64,000 bases of DNA, from the NCBI GenBank assembly GCA_051162045.1, contig JBISDI010000020.1. The stretch is one strand, 5' to 3'. The notes beneath the pieces are model-generated. The model did no database searches, was not told the origin of the DNA, and saw only the letters and a program-made list of their open reading frames with translations. The first letter of the stretch is position 1, and the number at the start of each line of letters is the position of its first letter. Below, in pieces: positions 15,285 to 23,571 of the stretch. Source of the DNA: Anaerozeibacter quisquiliarum. GTDB taxonomy: Bacteria > Bacillota > Clostridia > Christensenellales > Aristaeellaceae. A program made the translations under genes and the position numbers.

Positions 15285-17572
15285 ACGGCTTTACGCTCTA
15301 CCACGCAGACTGCGTCGGAATGGAGACAAATTGCATATACCCACACAAGGTGCTGGTCACGGATGACGCGTCACTACGGGAAGCCGCCGCGCGCGATTAT
15401 GTCTGCGTGCAGTATAAGCGCAACTATCGCTCGAACGATAATTTCACAAGATCGGACTGTCTCGGCATGGACTGTGACAACGACCATTCTGAAAACCCTG
15501 ACGACTGGGTCACTCCGGACCATATCCGGCAGGCTTTTCCGGACACGACTTTCGCCGTGCATTTCAGCCGACACCACAACATACCCAAGCGCGGCAAACC
15601 CCCGCGACCCAAGTTTCACGTTCTGTTCTTGATCGAAGAGGTGACCGACCATGCCGAGTACAGCGACCTGAAAAAGCGCATGAACGCTGTCTTCCCGTAC
15701 TTCGATATGAAAGCGCTGGATGCCGCCCGGTTCTTCTTCGGCACGGCAGAGCCAGAGGCGGCGTTTTTCCCAGGCACGATCACGCTGGACGAGTGTCTGG
15801 ACATGTACTATCCCGACTCCGAAGCGGACGCTTTCAGGAATATGGGCAATCCGTCGGGCAGCGTCATTTCGGAAGGCAGCCGGAACGCCACGCTGTCGCA
15901 CTTTGCCGGGCGCGTGCTCAAGCGCTACGGGGACACCGAGACCGCGTACAACTTCTTCCTGGATGAGGCCGACAAGTGTGACCCGCCGCTGGAGGATGCG
16001 GAACTCTCCACGATCTGGCGCAGCGCACAGGGGTTTTACAGCCGGATCTCGCAGCAGGAAGGCTATGTGCCGCCGGACGAGTACAACGCCGACACATATC
16101 TGTACAAGCCCGAAGACTACACGGACGTCGGCCAAGCCCGCATGCTCGGTGAAGTCTTTCATGGGGAACTCCGGTACTCTCCGGCCACCGACTACATCCA
16201 TTACAACGGCACCTACTGGCGCGAAACAAAGCCGGGCGCGCAGCATGTCGCGCACGCGCTGACAGATCTGCAGTTGGCGGAGGCCCAGCAAGACATTCAG
16301 AACTGCGTTGGTGCCTACGAAGATACCGGGGCGGCTGAGATTATGGCCAAGCATCCGAAGAAGAAGGCCACGGCAGTGCTGAATGATGAGCAGCTCCAGG
16401 CATACCAGCGGTACGAGGATGCGGCGTCCTACAAGAGCTTTGCCCTGCAGCGCCGTGAGTCCAAGTATATCACCGCCACCCTGCATGAAGCAAGGCCTGT
16501 TCTGGAGATCGATCCAGCGCTCCTGGACAAAGACTGGTACCTGCTGTGTACGCCTGCCGCCACCTACGATCTCCGCCGCGGGCTCGCGGGCGCGCAAGCG
16601 CACAATCCAGAGGATTTCATCACCCACGCAACAGCCGCTTCACCCAGTGAAAAAGGCAAGAAGCTGTGGCTCGACGCCCTCAATACCTTCTTCAGCCATG
16701 ACGAGGAGCTGATCCGGTATGTCCAGCGTGTCGCGGGCGTGGTGTGCGTTGGCCAGGTCTTCTGGGAAGTCATGATCATCGCCTATGGTGACGGCCGCAA
16801 TGGCAAGTCCACCTTCTGGAACACACTGGCCCGCGTGCTGGGTGACTACAGCGGCAACATCTCCGCTGATGCCTTGACGGTGGGCTGCAGGCGCAATGTC
16901 AAGCCTGAGATGGCCGAGACCCGAGGCAAGCGCCTCCTAATCGCTGCCGAGCTCGAGGAAGGTACCCGGCTCAACACCTCCACGGTCAAGCAGCTGACCT
17001 CCACGGACAATGTGTACGGCGAAAAGAAGTACAAGGACCCGCTCAGCTTTACGCCGAGCCACACGTTGGTTCTGTACACGAACCATCTCCCCAAGGTCGG
17101 CGCGATGGACAGCGGTATCTGGCGCAGGTTGGTGGTCATTCCCTTCACGGCGAAGATTGAGGGGAATAGCGACATCAAGAATTACGCGGACCACTTGTTC
17201 GAGAACGCCCGCGAGGCCGTCATGGCATGGATGATCGAGGGCGCGCAGGAAGCCATTGAGCTGGGGTTCAAGATCCCTTTGCCCGCGCGTGTCCAACGTG
17301 CGATCGAGGCGTATCGGGAGCAAAGCGACTGGCTCAACCACTTCCTGACGGAGTGCTGCGAGGTCGGCCCCGGCCTGGAAGCCAAATCGGGGGAGTTGTA
17401 CACGACCTACCGCAGTTTCTGCACTGAGACCGGTGAGTACATCCGGTCCACCACGGATTTCTACGCGGCGCTGGAGGCGGAGGACTTCAACAGGCATAAA
17501 AAGCGATCTGGGATCTTCGTCAATGGCCTGCGGCTCGTGGATCGGACGTTCAACGATGACTTTCTTCAGTAA
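15281..17572 (+). CDS. Phage primase-helicase (AEP-like primase, D5 N domain, SF3 helicase)
   Basis: This 763-residue protein overlaps the upstream gene by ATGA. The N-terminal third looks like an archaeo-eukaryotic-type primase: 'CLGMDCDNDHSE' near residue 63, 'AVHFSRHHN' and 'PRPKFHVLF'. A primase C-terminal region 'GSRNATLSHFAGRVLKRYG' follows, then a D5 N-terminal region and an SF3 helicase with Walker A 'GDGRNGKST' at about 504-512 and 'KRLLIAAELEEG' downstream. It primes and unwinds DNA at the phage origin. Length and domain order match the virulence-associated E/D5 family of clostridial prophages. Confidence 0.9.
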   Translation: MNGFTLYHADCVGMETNCIYPHKVLVTDDASLREAAARDYVCVQYKRNYRSNDNFTRSDCLGMDCDNDHSENPDDWVTPDHIRQAFPDTTFAVHFSRHHNIPKRGKPPRPKFHVLFLIEEVTDHAEYSDLKKRMNAVFPYFDMKALDAARFFFGTAEPEAAFFPGTITLDECLDMYYPDSEADAFRNMGNPSGSVISEGSRNATLSHFAGRVLKRYGDTETAYNFFLDEADKCDPPLEDAELSTIWRSAQGFYSRISQQEGYVPPDEYNADTYLYKPEDYTDVGQARMLGEVFHGELRYSPATDYIHYNGTYWRETKPGAQHVAHALTDLQLAEAQQDIQNCVGAYEDTGAAEIMAKHPKKKATAVLNDEQLQAYQRYEDAASYKSFALQRRESKYITATLHEARPVLEIDPALLDKDWYLLCTPAATYDLRRGLAGAQAHNPEDFITHATAASPSEKGKKLWLDALNTFFSHDEELIRYVQRVAGVVCVGQVFWEVMIIAYGDGRNGKSTFWNTLARVLGDYSGNISADALTVGCRRNVKPEMAETRGKRLLIAAELEEGTRLNTSTVKQLTSTDNVYGEKKYKDPLSFTPSHTLVLYTNHLPKVGAMDSGIWRRLVVIPFTAKIEGNSDIKNYADHLFENAREAVMAWMIEGAQEAIELGFKIPLPARVQRAIEAYREQSDWLNHFLTECCEVGPGLEAKSGELYTTYRSFCTETGEYIRSTTDFYAALEAEDFNRHKKRSGIFVNGLRLVDRTFNDDFLQ

Positions 17573-17588
17573 CACCATTTAATAGGTA

Positions 17589-17693
17589 GTGTGCAGGTTG
17601 CGAAGGTCTCCACTAGAAAGTCCCTTAAGGGAAATTCAGGGTCAAATTTTCCCTATAGAGAGTTTTATACAGCGACTTCCGCAACCTGCACAC
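17589..17693 (+). repeat. Long inverted repeat between primase and YozE-like genes
   Basis: GTGTGCAGGTTGCGAAG (17589-17605) pairs with CTTCCGCAACCTGCACAC (17676-17693) with one bulged base. The 70-nt interior contains the palindrome CCCTTAAGGG and AT-rich sequence. It could fold in RNA over the leader of the next gene or mark a replication site. Confidence 0.65.
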
Positions 17694-17713
17694 AGGAGAT
17701 AGGAGTGGAACAT

Positions 17714-17932
17714 ATGATGACCTTTTACGATTGGATGATAGCCCGATATCAGGGAAAAAACTCACCCCGCGGGGACCTCGCTGATGATATGTCGTCCGAC
17801 AAATCCTGGCCCGCTGAAAACATCAGGGCGGCTATCCTGGAGCATCTCACTAGTCATGGTGCCTGCTCCGAGTGCGTTGAGGTGTTCAAACGCTGCTGGC
17901 GCGACTACAGAAAGTGTGAGGTATCTCCATGA
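17714..17932 (+). CDS. YozE SAM-like small protein
   Basis: The ATG at 17714 lies eight bases after AGGAG and gives 72 residues; the longer open frame upstream covers the inverted repeat and is unlikely. The core 'MTFYDWMIARYQGKNSPRGD' followed by 'LADDMSSDKSWP' matches the YozE family, a small helical fold with unclear function seen in Firmicutes and their phages. It overlaps the antirepressor gene by four bases. Confidence 0.75.
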   Translation: MMTFYDWMIARYQGKNSPRGDLADDMSSDKSWPAENIRAAILEHLTSHGACSECVEVFKRCWRDYRKCEVSP

Positions 17933-18330
17933 CAGATCAGATCGCGATCGTATTCGATTCCGATAATCCAACCGTCAGCGGACGCGAGCTGCACGCCTTG
18001 CTGAAAATCAACACCCGCTACAATGACTGGTTCCCCAGAATGTGCGCGTATGGCTTCCGTGAGGGAAAAGACTATTGCACATTTTTGAGTAATAGGTCTG
18101 ACGGGTTTCCGGGCAAGCAAGCGATCGACCATGCGCTTTCCATCTCAATGGCCAAGGAGCTCTGCATGCTTCAGCGCAGCGAGATGGGCAAAGAGTTCCG
18201 TCGGTACTTCCTCTCCATAGAGGAAGCGTGGAACTCGCCCGATAAGATCATGGAGCGAGCGCTTCAGATTGCCCATGATCGTGCCCTTGAAGCCGAGCGC
18301 CGGATCTTCGAGGAAAACAAGGATGCGTGA
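17929..18330 (+). CDS. AntA/AntB-type antirepressor
   Basis: The 133-residue protein has 'VSGRELHALLKINTRYNDWF' and 'YGFREGKDYCTFLSNRS', then 'SISMAKELCMLQRSEMGKEF', the signature of the AntA/AntB domain. Phage antirepressors of this type interfere with the lysogeny repressor. The usual C-terminal KilAC or similar domain is missing; after residue 105 only a charged helix remains. It may therefore be a short form or a truncated one. It overlaps the start of the VRR-NUC gene by eight bases. Confidence 0.85.
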   Translation: MTDQIAIVFDSDNPTVSGRELHALLKINTRYNDWFPRMCAYGFREGKDYCTFLSNRSDGFPGKQAIDHALSISMAKELCMLQRSEMGKEFRRYFLSIEEAWNSPDKIMERALQIAHDRALEAERRIFEENKDA

Positions 18331-18604
18331 GAAAATCATCGAGCAAAACCTGGTACAGGCCGTCCGTCGGATGGGCGGCCTCGCGCCTAAGTTCACCTCC
18401 CCCGGATGGGCAGGCGCACCCGACCGCCTCGTACTCCTCTCCAGTGGGCGCCTGGCGTTCGTGGAAGTGAAAGCGCCTGGGAAGATCCTGCGCCCGCTGC
18501 AGGTAAGGCGGAAAGGGCAGCTGGAGGCGCTAGGGTTTCGAGTGTACGTGATCGACCGACCGGAGCAGATCGGAGGTGTGCTGGATGAAATACAAACCCC
18601 ATGA
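18323..18604 (+). CDS. VRR-NUC domain nuclease
   Basis: The ATG at 18323 gives 93 residues. 'LVQAVRRMGGLAPKFTSPGW' with 'GAPDRLVLLSSGRLAFVEVK' carries the PD-(D/E)XK residues of VRR-NUC (D in 'PDR', E-V-K). A final 'QLEALGFRVYVID' is typical too. Stand-alone VRR-NUC proteins occur in many phages next to SNF2-type helicases, as here, and probably cut branched DNA such as Holliday junctions. It overlaps the helicase gene by 20 bases. Confidence 0.9.
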   Translation: MREKIIEQNLVQAVRRMGGLAPKFTSPGWAGAPDRLVLLSSGRLAFVEVKAPGKILRPLQVRRKGQLEALGFRVYVIDRPEQIGGVLDEIQTP

Positions 18605-19940
18605 GTACCAGGCCTACGCGACCGACTTCATCCTGACGCACCCTGTTGCCGCAATTCTCTTGGATTGTGGCCTTGGCAAGAGCGTAATCACACTGACGGC
18701 GATTCATGAGCTTTGCCTGAACCGCTTCGAGATCAGCCGGGTGCTGGTGATCGCACCCCTGCGAGTGGCGCGAGACACGTGGCCAGATGAGATTCGGAAA
18801 TGGGATCACCTGCGGGGCCTGACCTACTCGGTCGCGGTGGGCACGGAAGCCGAACGCAAAGCGGCGCTACGGCAGCAGGCCAGCGTGTACATCATCAACC
18901 GGGAGAACGTCCAGTGGCTGATCGAGAGCAGTGGCCTGCCGTTCGACTACGAGATGATTGTCATCGACGAACTGTCCTCCTTCAAGTCCTATCAGGCGAA
19001 GCGGTTCCGGAGCCTCTTGAAGGCGCGCCCCCACGTCATGCGGATTGTGGGCCTGACGGGCACCCCCTCCAGCAACGGCTTGATGGACCTGTGGGCGGAA
19101 TTCCGGCTGCTGGACATGGGCAAGCGCCTGGGCCGCTTCATCACCCACTACCGGGACGAGTTCTTCCTGCCCGACAAGCGCAGTGCTCAGCAGATCTTCT
19201 CCTACAGACCCAAACCCGGCGCGGAGCAGGAGATCTACCGCCGGATCGCCGACATCACCATCAGCATGAAGAGCACCGACTACTTGAAGATGCCCGAGTG
19301 CGTGATGAACAAGGTGACGGTGACACTCTCTGACCCGGAGCATGAGGTATACACGCAGATGAAAAATGACCTCGTGGTCTCGCTGAACGGCGAGGAGATC
19401 GACGCGGTGAACGCGGCCGCCCTCTCCGGCAAGCTCTGCCAGATGGCGAACGGCGCGGTGTACGGTGATGAGAAGCGCGTCGTCCACATCCACAACCGGA
19501 AGCTGGACGCGCTGGAGGATCTCATCGAAGCGGCGAACGGCAAGCCGGTGCTGGTGGCCTACTGGTTCAAGCACGATCTGGCCCGGATCCAGGAGCGGTT
19601 TCATGTACGGGAGATCCGAACGAGCAAGGATATCGCGGACTGGAATGCCGGCGCAATGCAAGTCGGCCTGATCCACCCAGCATCTGCCGGACATGGTTTG
19701 AATTTGCAGGCGGGCGGCTCCACGCTCATCTGGTTCGGGCTAACCTGGAGCCTGGAACTATATCAACAGACCAACGCCCGGCTCTGGCGGCAGGGGCAGC
19801 GGGCCGAGGCCGTGGTCATCCACCACATCATCACGAGGGGCACGATTGACGAGCAGATCATGGCTGCTCTGAAACAAAAAGACAAGACCCAAGCCGCGCT
19901 GATTGACGCGGTGAAGGCGAATTTGGAGGGGTACCAATGA
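18585..19940 (+). CDS. SNF2-family DEAD/DEAH-type helicase
   Basis: The ATG at 18585 follows GGAGG by eight bases, giving 451 residues. It contains 'HEYQAYATDFILTHP', Walker A 'LDCGLGKSVIT' near residue 26, a DEAH-like 'VIDELSSF' near 125, 'GLTGTPSSNGLMDLW', and in the second lobe 'SAGHGLNLQAGG' and 'QQTNARLWRQGQ'. These are motifs I-VI of phage SNF2 helicases. It remodels or unwinds DNA, probably with the VRR-NUC nuclease encoded immediately upstream. Motif II reads DELS rather than DEAH, which is common in this phage branch. Confidence 0.92.
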   Translation: MKYKPHEYQAYATDFILTHPVAAILLDCGLGKSVITLTAIHELCLNRFEISRVLVIAPLRVARDTWPDEIRKWDHLRGLTYSVAVGTEAERKAALRQQASVYIINRENVQWLIESSGLPFDYEMIVIDELSSFKSYQAKRFRSLLKARPHVMRIVGLTGTPSSNGLMDLWAEFRLLDMGKRLGRFITHYRDEFFLPDKRSAQQIFSYRPKPGAEQEIYRRIADITISMKSTDYLKMPECVMNKVTVTLSDPEHEVYTQMKNDLVVSLNGEEIDAVNAAALSGKLCQMANGAVYGDEKRVVHIHNRKLDALEDLIEAANGKPVLVAYWFKHDLARIQERFHVREIRTSKDIADWNAGAMQVGLIHPASAGHGLNLQAGGSTLIWFGLTWSLELYQQTNARLWRQGQRAEAVVIHHIITRGTIDEQIMAALKQKDKTQAALIDAVKANLEGYQ

Positions 19941-20179
19941 CTGAAATCCCCAGCGACAACTGGTTGAGCCTGGCGGAAGCTATCATCGTGCAGGCGACCA
20001 AGGATTACAGAACCGCACTTCGGAGCCTGCACTTTTACCCGGAGAGCACCAAACAACTCTGCCAGAAGCGTGAACTGGAAGCGTTCTTTCGATCGAGCTG
20101 GTTCCAGACATTATGCGACCTGGACGGCAAGCAACTGATCTGGATGCTAAAAAACGAAGTCAGGGGGAAACACAAATGA
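19937..20179 (+). CDS. Small phage protein of unknown function
   Basis: The protein is 80 residues, mostly helical, with 'ATKDYRTALRSL' and 'QKRELEAFFRSSWFQTLCDL'. It overlaps both neighbours by four bases (ATGA), so it belongs to the helicase-DUF1492 operon. Short proteins with this pattern are common at this place in clostridial prophages; the function is not known to me. Confidence 0.7.
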   Translation: MTEIPSDNWLSLAEAIIVQATKDYRTALRSLHFYPESTKQLCQKRELEAFFRSSWFQTLCDLDGKQLIWMLKNEVRGKHK

Positions 20180-20589
20180 CCGCGAAAGAATACCTTAACC
20201 AAACGTTTCGGCTCGACCAGCGCATCAACAGCAAGCTTGAGCGCGTGGAAGTCCTGCGCGCGCTGGCGCAGAAGGTCACCGCCTCGTATGAGAGCGAGCC
20301 TGTCTCGCACTCGCGCTGCGCCACCTCGATGGAGAACACGATCCATCGGCTCATGGAAGCGGAGGATGAACTGAGCCGGGCAATTGATCTGCTGCTCGAA
20401 GTGGGCACCATCATTCAGAAGGTGCACAACCCGGAATATCAGCTTCTGCTGGAACTGCGGTATCTATGCTTCAAAAGCTGGAGCGAAATCGCTGTTCGGA
20501 TGGACCTGGAAGAGCGGTATGTGTACAAAGTGCATGGCCGGGCCCTCCAGGAGGTAGAAAAAATTCTGGCTTCGGAACAAAAGACCTGA
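20176..20589 (+). CDS. DUF1492 sigma-like late regulator
   Basis: The ATG at 20176 follows CAGGGGGAAACAC and gives 137 residues. 'TAKEYLNQTFRLDQRINSK' opens the protein and the C-terminus has a helix-turn-helix-like 'SWSEIAVRMDLEERYVYKVH'. DUF1492 proteins are sigma-70 region 4-like and stand at the end of early operons in phages, before the packaging genes, so they are assumed to switch on late transcription. The gene is followed by a terminator at 20654 and predicted promoters. Confidence 0.85.
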   Translation: MTAKEYLNQTFRLDQRINSKLERVEVLRALAQKVTASYESEPVSHSRCATSMENTIHRLMEAEDELSRAIDLLLEVGTIIQKVHNPEYQLLLELRYLCFKSWSEIAVRMDLEERYVYKVHGRALQEVEKILASEQKT

Positions 20590-20599
20590 AAAGACAGTA

Positions 20600-20627
20600 T
20601 TAGACAGCCCCCAGGGTGTGATATAGT
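20600..20627 (+). promoter_or_regulatory. Possible promoter after the DUF1492 gene
   Basis: TTAGAC, 16 bases, TATAGT. The downstream hairpin at 20654 would stop its transcript early unless it is read through. Confidence 0.3.
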
Positions 20628-20653
20628 CAGACTAGCAAAGTAGATCCGACAAG

Positions 20654-20685
20654 CCTTCGCTGATGCACCGCGAGGGTTTTTTCTT
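20654..20685 (+). terminator. Rho-independent terminator of the early operon
   Basis: CCTTCGC (20654-20660) pairs with GCGAGGG (20670-20676) with one G-T pair, followed by TTTTTT. Confidence 0.75.
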
Positions 20686-20721
20686 TGAAAAGAAGGATAA
20701 TGACCAACCTTCATGATTTGC

Positions 20722-20751
20722 TTGACTTCCATCGCTTTTAGAGCGTATATG
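20722..20751 (+). promoter_or_regulatory. Predicted promoter for the 283-residue protein gene
   Basis: TTGACT, 18 bases, TATATG, about 30 bases before the ATG at 20781, with AAGGAGG in between as ribosome binding site. Confidence 0.5.
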
Positions 20752-20780
20752 ACACTACCCAAAGCGAAGGAGGCATCCCC

Positions 20781-21632
20781 ATGAGAGTAGAAACCGGTCT
20801 TACAACCCAGCGCAAGCTGCTCGCACAGGCCATCGGTGAATGGCTGCACATGGAACCGCACTATGACGGCGTACCGCGCTGCACCTACAGCATTGGCTCG
20901 GTCAAGGTGGAAAAGGACGCAGCAATCGTCACCGACGATTTGGAAGCCTGGACCGCACTACAGCCATTCTTCCAGAACCATGGCTGGGCGGCGGAGGAAC
21001 CGCAGACCGAGCAACCAGCGCCGGAAGCTGATTCAGAAGCTACCGACATCGAAGCCATGGAGATCAGCGAGCCCGCCCCCGGCTTGACGGTTGGGAGCCT
21101 TTCGAACTTGATCCACATGCTGTACAGCAAGCAGTATCTGTTCAACCGCATGACGGAATCCGGAAGCCTTTTCATTTCGAAGAACCTGATCGACAGCCTG
21201 AAGGAGCACATGCCAGAAGACCTGGCCGCCTTCCAACAGCGGCTGGCTGATTCTAAAACCCGCGGCGAACTGGACGGCTTCAGCTATTTGGACGGTAACG
21301 TCACGCTGCGCTACCCATTCCATGCGGAACAGCCGATGCGCTGGACGACCTACGGCCTGCTAACCGACAAGATTATCAAGGCCGCGCAGTCAGCGACCCG
21401 CATCACCGCACAGGTCCAGGAACCCGAGAACGAGAAGTACTTCGCGCGGTCATGGCTACTACGGCTGGGCATGGGCGGTGCCGATTTCAAAGAGGAGCGC
21501 CGTATCCTGCTGGGCGGATTGAACGGCCACGCGGCGTTCCCGAACGACGTTGCCGCACAAAAGCACAAAGAGAAATACGCCGCGCTGCGCCGGGACGCCC
21601 ACGCCGCTGACGGGAAGGAGGAGACAGAATGA
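20781..21632 (+). CDS. Clostridial mobile-element protein ('virulence-related' type), unknown function
   Basis: This 283-residue protein begins 'MRVETGLTTQRKLLAQAIGE', then 'CTYSIGSVKVEKDAAIV', an acidic low-complexity linker, and a C-terminal 'KYFARSWLLRLGMGGADFK' with 'ARRILLGGLNGHAAF'-like helices ('EERRILLGGLNGHAAFP'). The same C-terminal module ('RCWMLRLGFIGDEF') ends the amidoligase protein at 23932, so both share a small domain. Proteins like this are widespread in clostridial conjugative elements and prophages under a 'virulence' label without proof. It is coupled to the next gene by a four-base overlap. Confidence 0.6.
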   Translation: MRVETGLTTQRKLLAQAIGEWLHMEPHYDGVPRCTYSIGSVKVEKDAAIVTDDLEAWTALQPFFQNHGWAAEEPQTEQPAPEADSEATDIEAMEISEPAPGLTVGSLSNLIHMLYSKQYLFNRMTESGSLFISKNLIDSLKEHMPEDLAAFQQRLADSKTRGELDGFSYLDGNVTLRYPFHAEQPMRWTTYGLLTDKIIKAAQSATRITAQVQEPENEKYFARSWLLRLGMGGADFKEERRILLGGLNGHAAFPNDVAAQKHKEKYAALRRDAHAADGKEETE

Positions 21633-22147
21633 AGGATCTGAATGAACAGCTCCTTGATTTCAAAGCCCGGCAACTGGCCGGAGAGCGCATGTCCTGTCCC
21701 CGCTGCGGGAGCGGCGTGATGAACATCCATGTGACGTGCAATGCGCTCAGCCGCCACGCGGACGTCTACGTCTGCGACGATTGTGGTACCGCAGAAGCGA
21801 TGCTGGACCTGATGCAAAACCCGCTACCGCTTAACCAGTGGGCGCTCTTTCATGACGGGCGGCCAATCTCCAACTTCAAGTCGATGCCCGGCCCACTGGT
21901 GTGGGAGCGGCTTCAGAAACAGCAGCTTCCTTACCTGATGGATCTGTACAGGCGTTGGCTGGGCGCGGAAGGCAAAGAAGATTTCGAAGCGTACCGCGCC
22001 GAAGCATACCAGCACTGCCCAGGGTTGACGCACCTGTGGCTCCAGCCCTTCCAGGCGGTGTACCGGGTGTGTGAAGGCCAACTGCTGGTTCGGTTCAGAA
22101 AGAACGAAACCGGTGTCGAAACCGCCTACGACGTGATCCCTCTCTGA
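21629..22147 (+). CDS. Zinc-ribbon protein of unknown function
   Basis: The 172-residue protein starts with 'MKDLNEQLLDFKARQLAG' and has a zinc ribbon made of 'CPRCGSG' and 'YVCDDCGTAEAM'. The remaining 110 residues, including 'PGPLVWERLQKQQLPYL' and 'GLTHLWLQPFQAVYRV', match nothing I recognise. It is translated with the upstream gene by ATGA overlap. A binding role for nucleic acid or protein is only suggested by the ribbon. Confidence 0.6.
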   Translation: MKDLNEQLLDFKARQLAGERMSCPRCGSGVMNIHVTCNALSRHADVYVCDDCGTAEAMLDLMQNPLPLNQWALFHDGRPISNFKSMPGPLVWERLQKQQLPYLMDLYRRWLGAEGKEDFEAYRAEAYQHCPGLTHLWLQPFQAVYRVCEGQLLVRFRKNETGVETAYDVIPL

Positions 22148-22272
22148 CGATTCGCGACGTGACCGCACAGGCGCCCTTGACGCCGGCTGAGCGCTGTTGA
22201 CTCGGGTCGTCCCCCCAGCTCCGCCATCGGCGCTCACGTGGCGCGACTGGCGCAAGATTTCAAAGCTCCATG

Positions 22273-22315
22273 AACGACAGAAGCCGCCCTCGATTTGAGA
22301 GCGGCTTCTGTCGTT
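22273..22315. terminator. Long hairpin, first of a pair with shared loop
   Basis: A perfect 15-bp stem (AACGACAGAAGCCGC and its complement) lies after the zinc-ribbon gene. No T run follows, so termination is uncertain. The loop-proximal sequence CTCGATTTGAGAGCGGCTT recurs at 22790. Confidence 0.5.
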
Positions 22316-22394
22316 GGACAAACCCCTAAATTAAACAGCTTGGCAGAAGGGTGGATGGAAAGAGGGCGAAAGGTACGGGAAAGAGAAGAGGCAA

Positions 22395-22423
22395 TTGACA
22401 CCCAGACCGCCGGGTGATAGTAT
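22395..22423 (+). promoter_or_regulatory. Predicted sigma-A promoter
   Basis: TTGACA, 17 bases, TAGTAT, about 40 bases upstream of the small ACT-like gene. Confidence 0.6.
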
Positions 22424-22463
22424 ATTGCATGTGGATCTATGAATAGAAAGACGGGGATGTTGC

Positions 22464-22718
22464 ATGAACACGGAAACCATCATGGCCATCCGGGCCAGCA
22501 AGCGGCGGGAAGTCGCGGACGCTCTTCAAGGTGTGTTGACTGAATTCGGATGCAACATCAAAATGCGCCTTGGATTGCACCAGGCCGGCGATGTTTGCTC
22601 CGAAGAAGGTCTGATTCTGCTGCAGCTGGTGGACGCGGAGGAAGTCGGCGCGATTAAGGCGCTGGAGGACGCGCTCGCAAAGATTGACGGGCTTCGGTTC
22701 AAGACCATACAGTTCTGA
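22464..22718 (+). CDS. Small ACT-like protein resembling TM1266-type hydrogenase-system regulators
   Basis: This 84-residue protein begins 'MNTETIMAIRASKRREVADA' and shows a beta-alpha-beta pattern with 'RLGLHQAGDVCSEEGLILL' and ends in 'KIDGLRFKTIQF'. The layout resembles the TM1266 family of small ACT-like proteins associated with iron-only hydrogenase maturation, but identity is weak by eye. It has its own promoter and a hairpin terminator, so it is a self-contained cargo gene. It may sense a metabolite; this is inference. Confidence 0.5.
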   Translation: MNTETIMAIRASKRREVADALQGVLTEFGCNIKMRLGLHQAGDVCSEEGLILLQLVDAEEVGAIKALEDALAKIDGLRFKTIQF

Positions 22719-22781
22719 TTCTCCAGCCACCGGAGGTTTTCGGCGCAAGAAAAGCGCTATTTTCCCTATTCATCAACGCTT

Positions 22782-22812
22782 AAAGCCGCTCGATTTGAGA
22801 GCGGCTTTTGTT
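22782..22812. terminator. Bidirectional terminator between convergent genes
   Basis: AAAGCCGCTC (22782-22791) pairs perfectly with GAGCGGCTTT (22799-22808). It lies between the ends of the plus-strand ACT-like gene and the minus-strand cyclotransferase gene. Confidence 0.8.
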
Positions 22813-22834
22813 GTGCCCTAAACGGCCGGGTGCA

Positions 22835-23272
22835 TCAAGATTTTCGCAGCAGGCTGCGTAGGAGCGCGGGCTTCAAGACCCTCTCGATTTCGGAGGAAAA
22901 GCCCAGCGCCAGGTACGCCCGTAAGATTCCATCATAGTAATCCCGGGTCGGCGGCGCAATGCGCTTCTGGTTCATCAGGTAGATCATACCCTTGATTTCA
23001 GAGCCGCCCGTCATGTGTACCGTGCGCTCCGCCTTGATGTAGTAACTGGGGTAACCTTCGTAGTGGTCCAGCCGCCGTTCATCAGCTGAACTGATCTCCC
23101 AGACGGCGACCGGCACCTGTGCATCTTTTGCATGGGAGTGCTCTACGGTGGCGTGAAGGTAGAACTCCAACCGGCTTCCCGGCAGGTACCCCATGCCAAG
23201 AAGCCGAGCGTCCGGGCAGCGGTACATCATCTGTTCCTCGATCATGTTGGAGCCATACGCGATGTAATTCAT
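22835..23272 (-). CDS. Gamma-glutamylcyclotransferase (AIG2-like) family protein
   Basis: The 145-residue protein starts 'MNYIAYGSNM', with the substrate-loop motif Y6-G-S-N, and carries the conserved acidic residue E72 in 'LDHYEGYPSYY'. Members open gamma-glutamyl amide bonds through cyclisation to 5-oxoproline. In mobile elements AIG2-like proteins are paired with glutamine-synthetase-like amidoligases; here an amidoligase gene lies about 650 bases upstream on the same strand. The pair could add and remove gamma-glutamyl links on a peptide or protein. The natural substrate is unknown. Confidence 0.85.
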   Translation of the reverse strand: MNYIAYGSNMIEEQMMYRCPDARLLGMGYLPGSRLEFYLHATVEHSHAKDAQVPVAVWEISSADERRLDHYEGYPSYYIKAERTVHMTGGSEIKGMIYLMNQKRIAPPTRDYYDGILRAYLALGFSSEIERVLKPALLRSLLRKS

Positions 23273-23354
23273 GGCGTTGTTCCTCCGTATTTAGTGTATC
23301 AGGTTTGAGGTTGATTTGGAAGTGTATTCGCTCTGGATTTGTAAGCTTGCGGGG

Positions 23355-23540
23355 TCAACCGCAGCGGGCGCAGGCGATGATCACCGGGATCATCCTGAGC
23401 GGGTAGCGGAGCGTCAGCAAAATGGCGGCTGTGCGGGCGGCGTCGTGCAGCCCGACGCGCTGCAGCGCCCAGTACCGCTCGGGGTCATCGGTGTGGTCAA
23501 AGATATTCCAGCAGGTGGTGTTGTCAAAGATGCGCTTCAT
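23355..23540 (-). CDS. Small protein of unknown function in the amidoligase cluster
   Basis: It has 61 residues with a good GGGAGG ribosome binding site. 'MKRIFDNTTCWNIFDHTDDP' is followed by a hydrophobic stretch 'TAAILLTLRYPLRMIPVIIA' that could be a single membrane-associated helix. I recall similar short proteins beside amidoligase genes in clostridial mobile elements; no role is established. It may be a substrate or accessory part of that cluster. Confidence 0.6.
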   Translation of the reverse strand: MKRIFDNTTCWNIFDHTDDPERYWALQRVGLHDAARTAAILLTLRYPLRMIPVIIACARCG

Positions 23541-23571
23541 GATGTACCTCCCTTGATTTCAGAGCCGTGTG

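Larger units (their letters stand above)
22148..22463 (+). other. Intergenic region with one hairpin and one promoter
   Basis: No gene is seen here. It holds the long hairpin at 22273-22315 and the promoter at 22395-22423; the first 120 bases show nothing recognisable. Confidence 0.6.
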
